From Erythrobacter sp. CCH5-A1 (lineage in GTDB: Bacteria > Pseudomonadota > Alphaproteobacteria > Sphingomonadales > Sphingomonadaceae), in the NCBI RefSeq assembly GCF_001557115.1, contig NZ_LSKQ01000132.1, positions 1 to 18,264 of the forward strand: a DNA stretch of 18,264 nt. The letters run 5' to 3'. Shown here piece by piece: positions 1-7,356 of this stretch. The notes under the pieces are model-generated. The model searched no databases and was not told where the DNA came from. It saw only the letters and a list, made by a program, of their open reading frames with translations. A program made the translations under genes and the position numbers. Positions within the stretch are counted from its first letter, which is position 1; every line of letters begins with the position of its first letter.

Positions 1-17
1 GGCCCGCGCCTTCTTCT

Positions 18-39
18 CCCCTCCCGCTTGCGGGAGGGG
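18..39. repeat. Perfect GC-rich hairpin downstream of the carboxylase gene; terminator-like or member of the dispersed hairpin family
   Basis: Two 10-base arms (CCCCTCCCGC at 18-27 and GCGGGAGGGG at 30-39) are perfectly complementary around a TT centre. It begins 16 bases past the carboxylase stop on the minus strand. There is no T-tract on either side, so it is not a textbook intrinsic terminator, although it could end or stabilise the long minus-strand transcript. Its CCTCCC/GGGAGG core resembles the first hairpin of the repeats at 4086, 4507 and 18226, but the second hairpin of those copies is absent here. Confidence 0.5.
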
Positions 40-55
40 CCGGGGGTGGGCAAGC

Positions 56-1981
56 CTATTCTTTGCTAGCAGGCACCACCCGGCACAACACCGCCTCGAC
101 CTGAACCTGCCCGCCCGCGCTGACGGCCAGCCCCTCTATCACCCCGTCGAACGGCGCGGTGAGGGCGTGTTCCATCTTCATCGCCTCGAGCACCAGCAGC
201 CGCTGCCCGGCGGTGACGGCCTGCCCCTCGGTCACATCGACCGCGATGACTTTGCCCGGCATCGGCGCGATGATCGCGCCGTCTGCGGCAGAGGCTTGGC
301 CGGTGCCGCGGACGGAGCGCGAGAAGCCAATGGCCCGGCCTTCCGAAAACAGCACGATCTCGTCATCGGTGACTCTGGCCGAGAACGCGCGCGGGTTCTC
401 GTCGCCGCCCGCCAGCATCATCGTCCCGAAATCGGCATGGATCGGAACGGTTGCAGCCTCGCGCTCGATGACCCGCGTTTCGCCCGCATGGCTCAGGGCC
501 ACCCTTGCAGTCGAAGCAGCATTAAGCCGAAAACCCTGCGGCAGATACTCAGCCTCTGATGACTGGTCAGCAAGGGCGAACCCAGCCGCCGCCTGCCATT
601 CGACCTCTGATGCCGCGTCGGACGGAATGAGTTCATTCTCATACCGACCGATGAAGCCGGTATCGAGATTGGCCGCGCGGAAATCGGGATGGTCGGCGCA
701 GCGACGAAGAAAGGCGGCATTGGTTCGGATCGGCCAGACCTGAAGCCCCGTTATCGAGTCGATCAGCGTGTCGATTGCGTCGTCCCGGTCGTCGGCGAAA
801 GCGATGACTTTGGCGATCATCGGGTCATAGAAGGGCGAAACCTCGGCACCTTCGAACACGCCTGTATCGATCCGGTAGGGTAAGCCGAAATCAAGACGCT
901 CCAACTTCCCTGTGCTCGGCAAAAACCCCTTCGCCGGATCTTCCGCATAGAGCCGCGCCTCGATGGCGTGGCCGTTGATCTTGAGGTCTTCCTGCTTGAG
1001 CGGGATCGGCTCGCCGCTCGCCACGCGCAGTTGCCATTCGACCAGATCGACCCCGGTGATCTCCTCGGTGACGGGGTGCTCCACCTGAAGCCGGGTGTTC
1101 ATCTCCATGAAGAAGATGTGGGTAGCGCGCAGGCCTTCGCTGGCGTCGGCGATGAATTCGATCGTGCCTGCGCCCTCGTAGTCGACCGCCTTGGCGGCGC
1201 GCACGGCGGCGGCGCAGATCGCTTCGCGGGTGGCTTCGTCCATGCCGGGGGCGGGGGCTTCCTCGATCACCTTCTGGTGGCGGCGCTGGAGCGAGCAGTC
1301 GCGCTCGAACAGGTGGACGACGTTGCCGTGGGCATCGCCGAACACCTGCACCTCGATATGGCGGGGCGAGGTGATCCACTTCTCCAGCAACACCTCGTCA
1401 TTGCCGAAGCTCGCCTTGGCCTCGCGGCGGCAGCTTTCGAGCGCGGCCACGAAATCCTCGGGCGCATCGACCTTGCGCATCCCCTTGCCGCCACCGCCCG
1501 CGACCGCCTTGATGAGGACGGGGTAGCCGATGGCCTCGGCCTCTGCAGTGAGCCGCTCCACCGACTGGTCCGACCCGTCGTAGCCCGGCGTCACCGGCAC
1601 GCCCGCCGAGCGCATCAGCTGCTTGGCCGCGTCCTTCAGGCCCATCGCGCGGATGCTCGACGGCTTGGGGCCGACCCAGATCAGCCCCGCGTCAATCACG
1701 GCCTGCGCGAAGTCGGCATTTTCCGAGAGGAACCCGTAGCCCGGATGGATCGCGTCCGCCCCGGTCTGCTGGGCCGCCGCGATGATCTTCGCCCCCACGA
1801 GATAGCTCTCGGCGGCGGGCGAGGGGCCGATGTGCACCGCCTCGTCGGCTTGCCGCACATGCAGCGCCTTGGCGTCGGCGTCGGAATAGACCGCGACCGT
1901 CGCCACGCCCATCGCCCTCGCGGTGCGCATGATCCGGCAGGCGATCTCGCCCCGGTTGGCGATCAGGAGTTTGCGGATCAT
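56..1981 (-). CDS. Biotin-dependent acyl-CoA carboxylase alpha subunit (biotin carboxylase plus BCCP), methylcrotonyl-CoA carboxylase-like
   Basis: The 641-residue protein has a full biotin carboxylase module: N-terminal KLLIANRGEIACR, ATP-grasp glycine loop GGGGKGMRKV at 162-171, and the active-site stretch EMNTRLQVEHP at 293-303. A C-terminal biotinyl domain carries EAMKM with the biotinylated lysine at about 602. Enzymes of this layout carboxylate carrier biotin with ATP and bicarbonate, then pass the carboxyl to an acyl-CoA through a separate beta subunit, which is not in this window. The text VEWQLRVASGE and SPFYDPMIAK is closer to what I recall of methylcrotonyl-CoA carboxylases (leucine breakdown) than of propionyl-CoA carboxylases. 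The substrate remains inference, so no symbol is given. The ATG overlaps the stop of the upstream NTF2-like gene by 4 bases (ATGA), with GGAGG 10 bases before it. Location is cytoplasmic. Confidence 0.93.
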   Translation of the reverse strand: MIRKLLIANRGEIACRIMRTARAMGVATVAVYSDADAKALHVRQADEAVHIGPSPAAESYLVGAKIIAAAQQTGADAIHPGYGFLSENADFAQAVIDAGLIWVGPKPSSIRAMGLKDAAKQLMRSAGVPVTPGYDGSDQSVERLTAEAEAIGYPVLIKAVAGGGGKGMRKVDAPEDFVAALESCRREAKASFGNDEVLLEKWITSPRHIEVQVFGDAHGNVVHLFERDCSLQRRHQKVIEEAPAPGMDEATREAICAAAVRAAKAVDYEGAGTIEFIADASEGLRATHIFFMEMNTRLQVEHPVTEEITGVDLVEWQLRVASGEPIPLKQEDLKINGHAIEARLYAEDPAKGFLPSTGKLERLDFGLPYRIDTGVFEGAEVSPFYDPMIAKVIAFADDRDDAIDTLIDSITGLQVWPIRTNAAFLRRCADHPDFRAANLDTGFIGRYENELIPSDAASEVEWQAAAGFALADQSSEAEYLPQGFRLNAASTARVALSHAGETRVIEREAATVPIHADFGTMMLAGGDENPRAFSARVTDDEIVLFSEGRAIGFSRSVRGTGQASAADGAIIAPMPGKVIAVDVTEGQAVTAGQRLLVLEAMKMEHALTAPFDGVIEGLAVSAGGQVQVEAVLCRVVPASKE

Positions 1982-2490
1982 CTCCGAACTGCCTCCGTCT
2001 TCACGGTCGCCCCATCAATCCGCTTCACGATATCATCGCACTTGTCCGGTGCTTCCATCGTAAAGCTGGTGTTGGCCACCTTCCAGCCATCGGCGGTTTT
2101 GACCATGCTAAGTGAGTTGATGCCGCAGTGGCTGAGCTTGCCGGCGATCGTGAAATAATACGGCCCCCATACCTGAGCCATGTCGCCATCCACCAGGACA
2201 GTATCGAAGTTCATCCACTCCACGACCTTTTGCGGAGAATTTTCCCATCGTTTCAAGTGATCGGCAACCGGAACCACATCGACGCGGGGCGCATCGGGCT
2301 TCATCCGATTATGGATGAAGATCATGCCATCGGGGATCATGTGGCGGGCCAGCGCAGTCTTGTCGCCACTGCGCAGCGCTCCGAAGAAGGCGCGGGCGCC
2401 GTTCATGACCGCGATCTGCTCACTGGTCGGAGAATTCGCGGCAAGCGGCGCGGCGGCCATGAGGGCGGCTAGAGCGAGAAGGGCTTTCAT
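1978..2490 (-). CDS. Secreted NTF2-like/SnoaL-type small protein
   Basis: This is a 170-residue protein with a clear signal peptide (lysine at 2, hydrophobic core to about residue 16, likely cleavage after LAA at 16-18), so it is exported to the periplasm. The mature part has the pattern of NTF2-like (DUF4440/SnoaL) folds: an N-terminal helix with ARAFFGALRSGDKTALARHM, a FIHN segment, then alternating strands ending in GWKVANTSFTME. Two cysteines (in SHCG and KCDD) could form a disulfide. The ligand or activity cannot be told. The frame remains open far upstream into crtB, but the ATG at 2490 begins the signal peptide and lies 46 bases past the crtB stop. No good ribosome binding site is visible. 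Its stop overlaps the carboxylase start, so the two are probably co-translated although they act in different compartments. Confidence 0.8.
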   Translation of the reverse strand: MKALLALAALMAAAPLAANSPTSEQIAVMNGARAFFGALRSGDKTALARHMIPDGMIFIHNRMKPDAPRVDVVPVADHLKRWENSPQKVVEWMNFDTVLVDGDMAQVWGPYYFTIAGKLSHCGINSLSMVKTADGWKVANTSFTMEAPDKCDDIVKRIDGATVKTEAVRR

Positions 2491-2536
2491 GCGAGCGGGA
2501 TTAGCGCGGCTAGGTTGCAAAGGAAACCGCTTCGCC

Positions 2537-3490
2537 TCACCCCTTGGGCCGGTAATCGGCAATCCCCCAGTCGATCCCGCCCTCGGGCATCTTCTCGCGG
2601 TTGAGCACCGCCGAGAGAAACGCGCGCACGCCGTAGAGCGCCTTCTCGCCCCGCGGCACGAAGGTGCGCGAGTCCCACGCCCTGGTTCCCCGCGCGCGGA
2701 CCTTGCGGCCGATTGCGCCATAGATGCGCGCGGCGGAGAGCACCGCCCAGCGGCTGCGGAAGGGGAGCTTTGCCGCGCCCACGCGCGCCGCCGCCTCGTG
2801 CTTTTCCACCAGCGCCACCAGCCGCGCGGCCATTTCGGCCAGTTCCTTGCGGTGGTGCGGCTTGGTGTGCTGGCCGGGCTCGATATCCTGCTCGACCAGC
2901 CATTCGACGGGCAGGTAGCAGCGCCCCGCCGCATCATCCTCGACGATATCGCGCGCGATGTTGGAGAGCTGGAAGGCGAGGCCCAGGTCGTTCGCCCGGT
3001 CGAGCGTCTCCTGATCCTGCGGCGAGACCCCCATCACCACCGCCATCATGACGCCCACCGCGCCCGCGACATGGTAGCAATAGCGCAGCATGTCCCGTTC
3101 CGTGCGCGGGCGCCAGTCCTCGGCATCGAGCTGGAAGCCGGCGATCACGTCCTCGGCCATTTGCGGGGTGAGGCCCACCTCGGCGGCGACCACACCCAGC
3201 GCATCGAAAGCCGGATCACCCGTGGGCTGGCCCTCGAAGGCGAGCGCGGTCAATCGGCGGATATGGGCGAGGCGGTCCGCAAGGTCGCTCTGGTCGCCCA
3301 GCTCGCCGCCCAGCTCCTGATTGTCGGCAATATCGTCTGCGCGGCGGCACCAGGCGTAGAGCAGCCAGGCGCGCTCGCGGGTCTCGCGGTCGAACAGCCG
3401 CGCGGCCGCCGAGAAGCTCTGCGAGCCGTGCTTGATCGTCAGCCGGGCGTGCTCGACCAGCGCGGCGCGGGTTGCGGGATCGACCGCCAT
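2537..3490 (-). CDS. crtB: Phytoene synthase
   Basis: A 317-residue member of the squalene/phytoene synthase family, the usual length. It condenses two geranylgeranyl diphosphates to phytoene, the first committed step of carotenoid synthesis. Both aspartate-rich magnesium-diphosphate sites are present: DDIAD at 52-56 and the N-I-A-R-D-I-V-E-D stretch at 177-185, followed by GRCYLP. The frame is open into the LOG gene upstream, but the ATG at 3490 gives the conserved N-terminus and lies 8 bases after the LOG stop. A GAGGAG sits about 14 bases upstream inside LOG, so coupling to LOG translation is likely. It is separated from crtYI by the DUF559 and LOG genes. Geranylgeranyl diphosphate synthase is not in the window. 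Confidence 0.95.
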   Translation of the reverse strand: MAVDPATRAALVEHARLTIKHGSQSFSAAARLFDRETRERAWLLYAWCRRADDIADNQELGGELGDQSDLADRLAHIRRLTALAFEGQPTGDPAFDALGVVAAEVGLTPQMAEDVIAGFQLDAEDWRPRTERDMLRYCYHVAGAVGVMMAVVMGVSPQDQETLDRANDLGLAFQLSNIARDIVEDDAAGRCYLPVEWLVEQDIEPGQHTKPHHRKELAEMAARLVALVEKHEAAARVGAAKLPFRSRWAVLSAARIYGAIGRKVRARGTRAWDSRTFVPRGEKALYGVRAFLSAVLNREKMPEGGIDWGIADYRPKG

Positions 3491-3498
3491 CGGAAAGC

Positions 3499-4080
3499 CT
3501 ACAGCTCCTCGGCCTTCATGCGGAAGATCGGGGTGTGGGGCTCGTAGGCCGCCATCTTGTCGAGGAGGTCGCCGCAGGTTTCGGCGGCGATCATGATGCC
3601 GGCGTGCTGCGGACGGATGAAGCCGACCTCGATCATCTTGGCGTTGAAGGCAAGCAGGTGATCGTAGAAGCCGAAAGCATTGAGCAGGCCCACGGGCTTG
3701 GTGTGGTATCCGAGCTGCGACCAGCTGATCGCCTCCCACAGCTCGTCCATCGTGCCCACCCCGCCGGGGATGGTGACGAAGCCGTCGGAGAGGTCGGTGA
3801 AGCGCTGCTTCCTCTCGTGCATGCCCGAGACGGTGACGAGCTCGTCGCAGTCATGGTTGGCGACTTCGGCGCGCACGAGGGCCTCGGGGATGATGCCGAT
3901 GACATGGCCGCCGTTCTCTTTCGCCCCGCGCGCGACCGCGCCCATCAGGCCGAGCTTGCCCCCGCCATAGACGAGCCCGATTCCGCGGCGGGCAAGCTCC
4001 GCGCCAACGTCATAGGCGAGCTGGATGTAACGCGGATCCTCTGGCGAGGCCGACCCGCAGTATACGGCGAGGCGTTTCAC
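3499..4080 (-). CDS. LOG-family cytokinin riboside 5'-monophosphate phosphoribohydrolase (TIGR00730 type)
   Basis: A 193-residue Rossmann-fold protein with the family signatures: YGGGKLGLMG at 38-47, MHERK at 87-91 and PGGVGTMDE at 105-113. Family members hydrolyse nucleoside 5'-monophosphates to base plus ribose 5-phosphate; some release active cytokinin, others act on AMP. Which one applies here cannot be read from sequence. The start is a GTG at 4080 whose first bases overlap the stop of the DUF559 gene (GTGA). A strong GGGGAGGAT lies 7 bases ahead and is part of the repeat copy at 4086-4138, so the repeat provides the ribosome binding site. It is the only gene other than DUF559 between crtI and crtB. 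No carotenoid function is known for this family. Confidence 0.9.
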   Translation of the reverse strand: MKRLAVYCGSASPEDPRYIQLAYDVGAELARRGIGLVYGGGKLGLMGAVARGAKENGGHVIGIIPEALVRAEVANHDCDELVTVSGMHERKQRFTDLSDGFVTIPGGVGTMDELWEAISWSQLGYHTKPVGLLNAFGFYDHLLAFNAKMIEVGFIRPQHAGIMIAAETCGDLLDKMAAYEPHTPIFRMKAEEL

Positions 4081-4505
4081 GACCGATCCTCCCCGGAACG
4101 GGGAGGGGGACCATCCGCAGGATGGGGGAGGGGCGAGCAGGTCATGCCTTCCATTCTTTCGTCACAGATTTGCACCAGCCGCCTAACCACGGCCTCGATA
4201 TCTTCAAGCACAAGTTTCGCCGGAATGCGCGTGGTGGCAATTCCGTTGTCCCGCAGGAACCGCGAGCGGGCGGCGTCCTTGGCGATCACCGGTGCACTGT
4301 CGTGCGCCCTGCCGTCCACTTCGATCGCCAGCCGCGCCTTCGAGCAGAAGAAATCGAGCACGTAGATTCCGGCAGGATGCTGGCGGCGGAACTTGTAGCC
4401 TCCGGGCCGGGTGCGCAGGGCTTGCCAGAGCGCAATTTCCGGCGGCGTCATTTCGGCGCGGAGCTTGCGGGCGAGTTTGACGGTGTCGTTCTGACCTCTT
4501 ATCAT
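4077..4505 (-). CDS. DUF559 (Vsr-like / PD-(D/E)XK fold) endonuclease-domain protein in a repeat-bounded cassette
   Basis: A 142-residue protein with the DUF559 layout: an N-terminal helix LARKLRAEMTPPEIALWQAL, the F-R-R-Q-H-P motif, a catalytic-type D...E-V-D-G arrangement in YVLDFFCSKARLAIEVDG, then a C-terminal helix. The family is related to Vsr and restriction nuclease folds; its cellular role is poorly defined, and nuclease activity here is inferred. The start chosen is the ATG at 4505 with GGAGGGG 6 bases ahead, inside the flanking repeat (4507-4556); two in-frame GTGs at 4523 and 4520 are less likely. The last 18 or so residues (SPLPHPADGPPPRSGEDRS) are encoded by the opposite repeat copy (4086-4138) and are low-complexity, not part of the fold. 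The gene interrupts an otherwise carotenoid gene string, which suggests insertion. Confidence 0.85.
   Translation of the reverse strand: MIRGQNDTVKLARKLRAEMTPPEIALWQALRTRPGGYKFRRQHPAGIYVLDFFCSKARLAIEVDGRAHDSAPVIAKDAARSRFLRDNGIATTRIPAKLVLEDIEAVVRRLVQICDERMEGMTCSPLPHPADGPPPRSGEDRS
4086..4138 (+). repeat. Double-hairpin REP-like repeat, copy B (left flank of DUF559 gene)
   Basis: This copy has the order ATCCTCCCC, loop, GGGGAGGGGGACC, second hairpin, GGGGAGGGGCGAGC. Stem 1 pairs 4088-4094 with 4100-4106; stem 2 pairs CCATCC (4111-4116) with GGATGG (4120-4125) around GCA. It is in the opposite orientation to copy C at 4507-4556, so the DUF559 gene lies between inverted copies. Read on the minus strand, it encodes the tail of DUF559 and carries the LOG ribosome binding site. 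Confidence 0.8.
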
Positions 4506-4506
4506 C

Positions 4507-4556
4507 GCTCGCCCCTCCACCACCTTCGGTGGTCCCCCTCCCCTGAAGGGGAGGAT
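4507..4556 (-). repeat. Double-hairpin REP-like repeat, copy C (right flank of DUF559 gene)
   Basis: Read on the minus strand it begins within the TAA stop of crtI (TAATCCTCCCC) and ends at GGAGGGGCGAGC just before the DUF559 ATG. Stem 1 is CCTCCCC with GGGGAGG around TTCA; stem 2 is CCACC with GGTGG around GAA. Compared with copy B, stem 2 differs on both arms in a way that keeps the pairing. It could act as an attenuating or RNA-stabilising hairpin after crtYI. Confidence 0.8.
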
Positions 4557-6112
4557 TACCGGACCACGAGATCCTCCAGCATCAGCCCGGCGGTCGCCTT
4601 CGCGCTCCCCACCACGCCCGGGATACCCGCGCCCGGGTGGGTGCCCGCGCCGACGAGGTAGTAGTTGTCGATCACGTCATCGCGGTTGTGGCCGCGCAGC
4701 CAGGCGCTTTGCCACAGCACGGGCTCGAGGCTGAAGGCGCTGCCCATGTGGGCGTTCAAGTCCTGCTTGAAGTCCTTGGGCGCGTAGCTGAACTTGGTCA
4801 CGATCCGCGAGTGGATGTCGGGGATCAGCCTGCGGCCGAGCTCGTCCAAGATCATCTTTTCCAGCTTCGGCCCGACCTCGTCCCAGTCAATCGGCATCTT
4901 GCCCATGTGGCTGACGGGGACGAGCGCGTAGAAGGTGCTCTTGCCCGCGGGCGCCATGCTCGGGTCGCTGACGGTGGGGTGGTGGAGGTAGATCGCGAAG
5001 TCCTCGGGGATCACGCCGTTCTTGTAGATGTCGTCGAGCAGACCCTTGTAGCGCTTGGCGAACAGGATCATGTGGTGCGGGATACCGGGCCAGGTGCCCT
5101 CCAGCCCGAAATGCACCACGAAGAGCGAGGGCGAATAGGTCTTGCGGCCGAGGCTCTTGGCCATCTGCTTGCCGCGCGCGCTCTGCGACATCAGGTCTTT
5201 GTAGGAGTGCATGATGTCGGCGTTGGACGCGACAGCATCGAAGCGCTGCTTGAAGCCGCTCTTGGTCTCGACTTCCGTGGCCTTGGTGCCGAGCGTGTGC
5301 ACCTGCACCACCGGATCGCCGATGCGCATCTGGCCGCCGAGGCGCTCGAAATGGCGCACCATGCCCGCGATCAGCCGGTTGGTGCCCCCGCGCGCCCACC
5401 ACACGCCGCCGTCCTTCTCGAGCTTGTGGATCAGCGCGTAGATCGAGGAGGTGTTCATCGGGTTGCCGCCGACCAGCAGCGTATGGAAGCTGAGCGCCTC
5501 GCGCAGCTTCTCGTTCTCGACATAGCTTGCGACCATCGAATAGACCGAGCGCCACGCCTGCTCCTTGATCAGCGCGGGCGCGGCCTTGAGCATCGACTTG
5601 AAATCGAGGAACGGCACGGTGCCGAGCTTCAAGTAGCCTTCCTTGTAGACCCGCTCGGAATATTCGAGGAAGCGCGCATAGCCCGCGACGTCGGCGGGGT
5701 TGAGCTTGGCGATCTCGGCGTTGAGGCTCGCCTCGTCGTTCGAATAATCGAAATTCGTGCCGTCGGGCCAGTTGAGGCGGTAGAAGGGCATGACGCTCAT
5801 CAGCTCGACATCCTCGGCGATGTCGTGGCCGGTGAGGCCCCAGAGTTCCTTGAGACAATCGGGATCGGTGATGACGGTCGGTCCGCCATCGAAGGTGAAG
5901 CCGTCACGCTCCCAGAAATAGGCGCGCCCGCCGGGCTTGTCGCGGCTTTCGAACACCGTGGTCGCGATCCCCGCCGATTGCAGCCGGATCGCCAGCGCCA
6001 TGCCGCCGAAACCGGCGCCGATCACGCAGGCGGTGCGGCCGTCATAGCGCGCGGCGAGGGCGGGGTTCACACCCTTCGCGCCCGAGAGGTTGAGCTTCGC
6101 ATCGGCGTTCAT
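4556..6112 (-). CDS. crtI: Phytoene desaturase (lycopene-forming type)
   Basis: A 518-residue FAD-dependent desaturase of bacterial CrtI type. The N-terminal dinucleotide-binding motif VIGAGFGGMALAIRLQ (G32-x-G34-x-x-G37) is followed by KPGGRAYFW. The C-terminal family signature V-G-A-G-T-H-P-G-A-G-I-P-G lies at 487-499. It converts phytoene to lycopene; the number of desaturation steps is inferred from the neighbouring lycopene cyclase. The ATG overlaps the crtY stop by 4 bases (ATGA), with GGAG 8 bases ahead inside crtY. Thus crtY and crtI are translationally coupled. The TAA stop merges directly into the repeat at 4507-4556. A long open frame on the opposite strand is a composition shadow. 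Confidence 0.96.
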   Translation of the reverse strand: MNADAKLNLSGAKGVNPALAARYDGRTACVIGAGFGGMALAIRLQSAGIATTVFESRDKPGGRAYFWERDGFTFDGGPTVITDPDCLKELWGLTGHDIAEDVELMSVMPFYRLNWPDGTNFDYSNDEASLNAEIAKLNPADVAGYARFLEYSERVYKEGYLKLGTVPFLDFKSMLKAAPALIKEQAWRSVYSMVASYVENEKLREALSFHTLLVGGNPMNTSSIYALIHKLEKDGGVWWARGGTNRLIAGMVRHFERLGGQMRIGDPVVQVHTLGTKATEVETKSGFKQRFDAVASNADIMHSYKDLMSQSARGKQMAKSLGRKTYSPSLFVVHFGLEGTWPGIPHHMILFAKRYKGLLDDIYKNGVIPEDFAIYLHHPTVSDPSMAPAGKSTFYALVPVSHMGKMPIDWDEVGPKLEKMILDELGRRLIPDIHSRIVTKFSYAPKDFKQDLNAHMGSAFSLEPVLWQSAWLRGHNRDDVIDNYYLVGAGTHPGAGIPGVVGSAKATAGLMLEDLVVR

Positions 6113-7356
6113 GCCGGGGTCTCCGTGTTGAGAGGCTTGCCTGAAGAAAACAGCGCCCGGATGGCGCGCGGGATAGCTACGGGGGGCTTGCCCGTGAGGA
6201 TGCGCAGGCGATCGGGCCAGGTCGATCGACCGGCGTAGAAACGCTCCACCAATGCCCCGCGCAGCGCGTAGAAATGCTCGAACACCACCACCCGCTTGCC
6301 GGGCTCGGCAGCCTCGAACAGCATCCGGCTGAGCATCCGGTAATAGGCGGTCGCGCGCCAGTGGCGCCGGGCGCGGCGCGCGCAGAAGGCGGCGAGTTCC
6401 TCGCCCGAGAGGTCAGGCCGCCGCGCGATCATCTTCGCGATGGCGAGCGCATTGTCGACTGCGAAGGGCAGGGTGTAGCTGGTGAGCGGGTGCGAGAAGC
6501 CCCCGCGCGCGCCCGCCAGCGCGACGCCGGGAATTGCGACCTCGGCGGTGGCGGCGGCAAAATCCCCGCCCGATATCACCGGGAGGATCCCCGCCTCCTG
6601 GTCGATCACCTCGCACTTCCAGCCGTGGCGATGGGCATATTCGGCGACACGGCCCTTGAGGACATCGGCGTCCATCTTCGGCTGGTCGGCATAATAGGTG
6701 TCCTCTATGAACACCTCGTCTTCCGACAGCGGGAGGACATAGACGAAGCGGTAGGCCTCGCCATTGCCGTGGGGGGCGAGCTGGTCGACGCTCGCATCCA
6801 TGATGACCGGGCGGGCGAGGCCGTGGGGCTTCTCGCACTTGAAGTGCTGGCCGAGGAACACCTGCCAGCCGCCTGCAAGGTGCTTTGACGGCTTGAACGG
6901 GCGGCAATCGATCACGCGCCGGGCGGCAAGGCGCTTGCCGTCCGCCAACGTCACGCCGCCTGCATCGAGGCTGGCGGCTTTCGTTTCCAGCATCACCCGC
7001 TCGCCAGGCAGTTCCGCCATCAGCGCGCGGTGAAATTCGGCGCTGGCGAGTGAGCGGTAGGACGTCGGCAGGGTGCGCCCCAAGCCGGGGAAGGTGATGT
7101 CGTAGCCCTCGTCCCAGCCGTTCAACTGGAAGCCAGCCATCAGCGCGCGTTCGCGCATCGGGATGTCGGTCTCGAACCAGCTCCAGCGGTGGTGACCGCC
7201 GAGCGTGCGCCCCGCCTCGATCACAACGAAGCGGCACCCCGGCGCATGGCGGTGGAGCGCGAGCGCGATCAGCCCGCCTGCCAGCCCGCCGCCGACGATG
7301 ACGACATCGAGCGGGGCCGCGTCGGGCGCGGCGTAACTGTTGGGTGAATCGACCAT
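6109..7356 (-). CDS. crtY: Lycopene beta-cyclase (CrtY family)
   Basis: A 415-residue flavoprotein of the CrtY/CrtL lycopene cyclase family. The FAD motif DVVIVGGGLAGGLIAL lies at 17-32. Other conserved text includes WSWFE, RVIDCRPF, PVIMDASVDQ, FVYVLPLSEDEVFIEDT and the C-terminal FSHPLTSYTLPFAV segment. It closes the ends of lycopene to beta-ionone rings, giving beta-carotene. It is the first gene of the minus-strand unit and probably carries the promoter for the operon in the 160-bp gap it shares with the divergent MipA gene. AGGG sits 9 to 10 bases before the ATG. The hydroxylase and ketolase genes that would further modify beta-carotene are not in the window. Confidence 0.95.
   Translation of the reverse strand: MVDSPNSYAAPDAAPLDVVIVGGGLAGGLIALALHRHAPGCRFVVIEAGRTLGGHHRWSWFETDIPMRERALMAGFQLNGWDEGYDITFPGLGRTLPTSYRSLASAEFHRALMAELPGERVMLETKAASLDAGGVTLADGKRLAARRVIDCRPFKPSKHLAGGWQVFLGQHFKCEKPHGLARPVIMDASVDQLAPHGNGEAYRFVYVLPLSEDEVFIEDTYYADQPKMDADVLKGRVAEYAHRHGWKCEVIDQEAGILPVISGGDFAAATAEVAIPGVALAGARGGFSHPLTSYTLPFAVDNALAIAKMIARRPDLSGEELAAFCARRARRHWRATAYYRMLSRMLFEAAEPGKRVVVFEHFYALRGALVERFYAGRSTWPDRLRILTGKPPVAIPRAIRALFSSGKPLNTETPA

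Noticed and set aside
2537..3739. Longer crtB beginning inside LOG
   Set aside because: The extra N-terminal residues are out-of-frame LOG sequence; CrtB similarity starts at the ATG at 3490.
4077..4080. Frameshift or fusion between DUF559 and LOG genes
   Set aside because: The two frames overlap by a clean GTGA stop/start with a strong ribosome binding site, so they are separate proteins.
4637..6238. Long open frame on the plus strand opposite crtI
   Set aside because: It is a codon-position shadow of the high-GC crtI gene; the residues are repetitive V/G/A/E/H with no family motif, while crtI has full-length conserved motifs.
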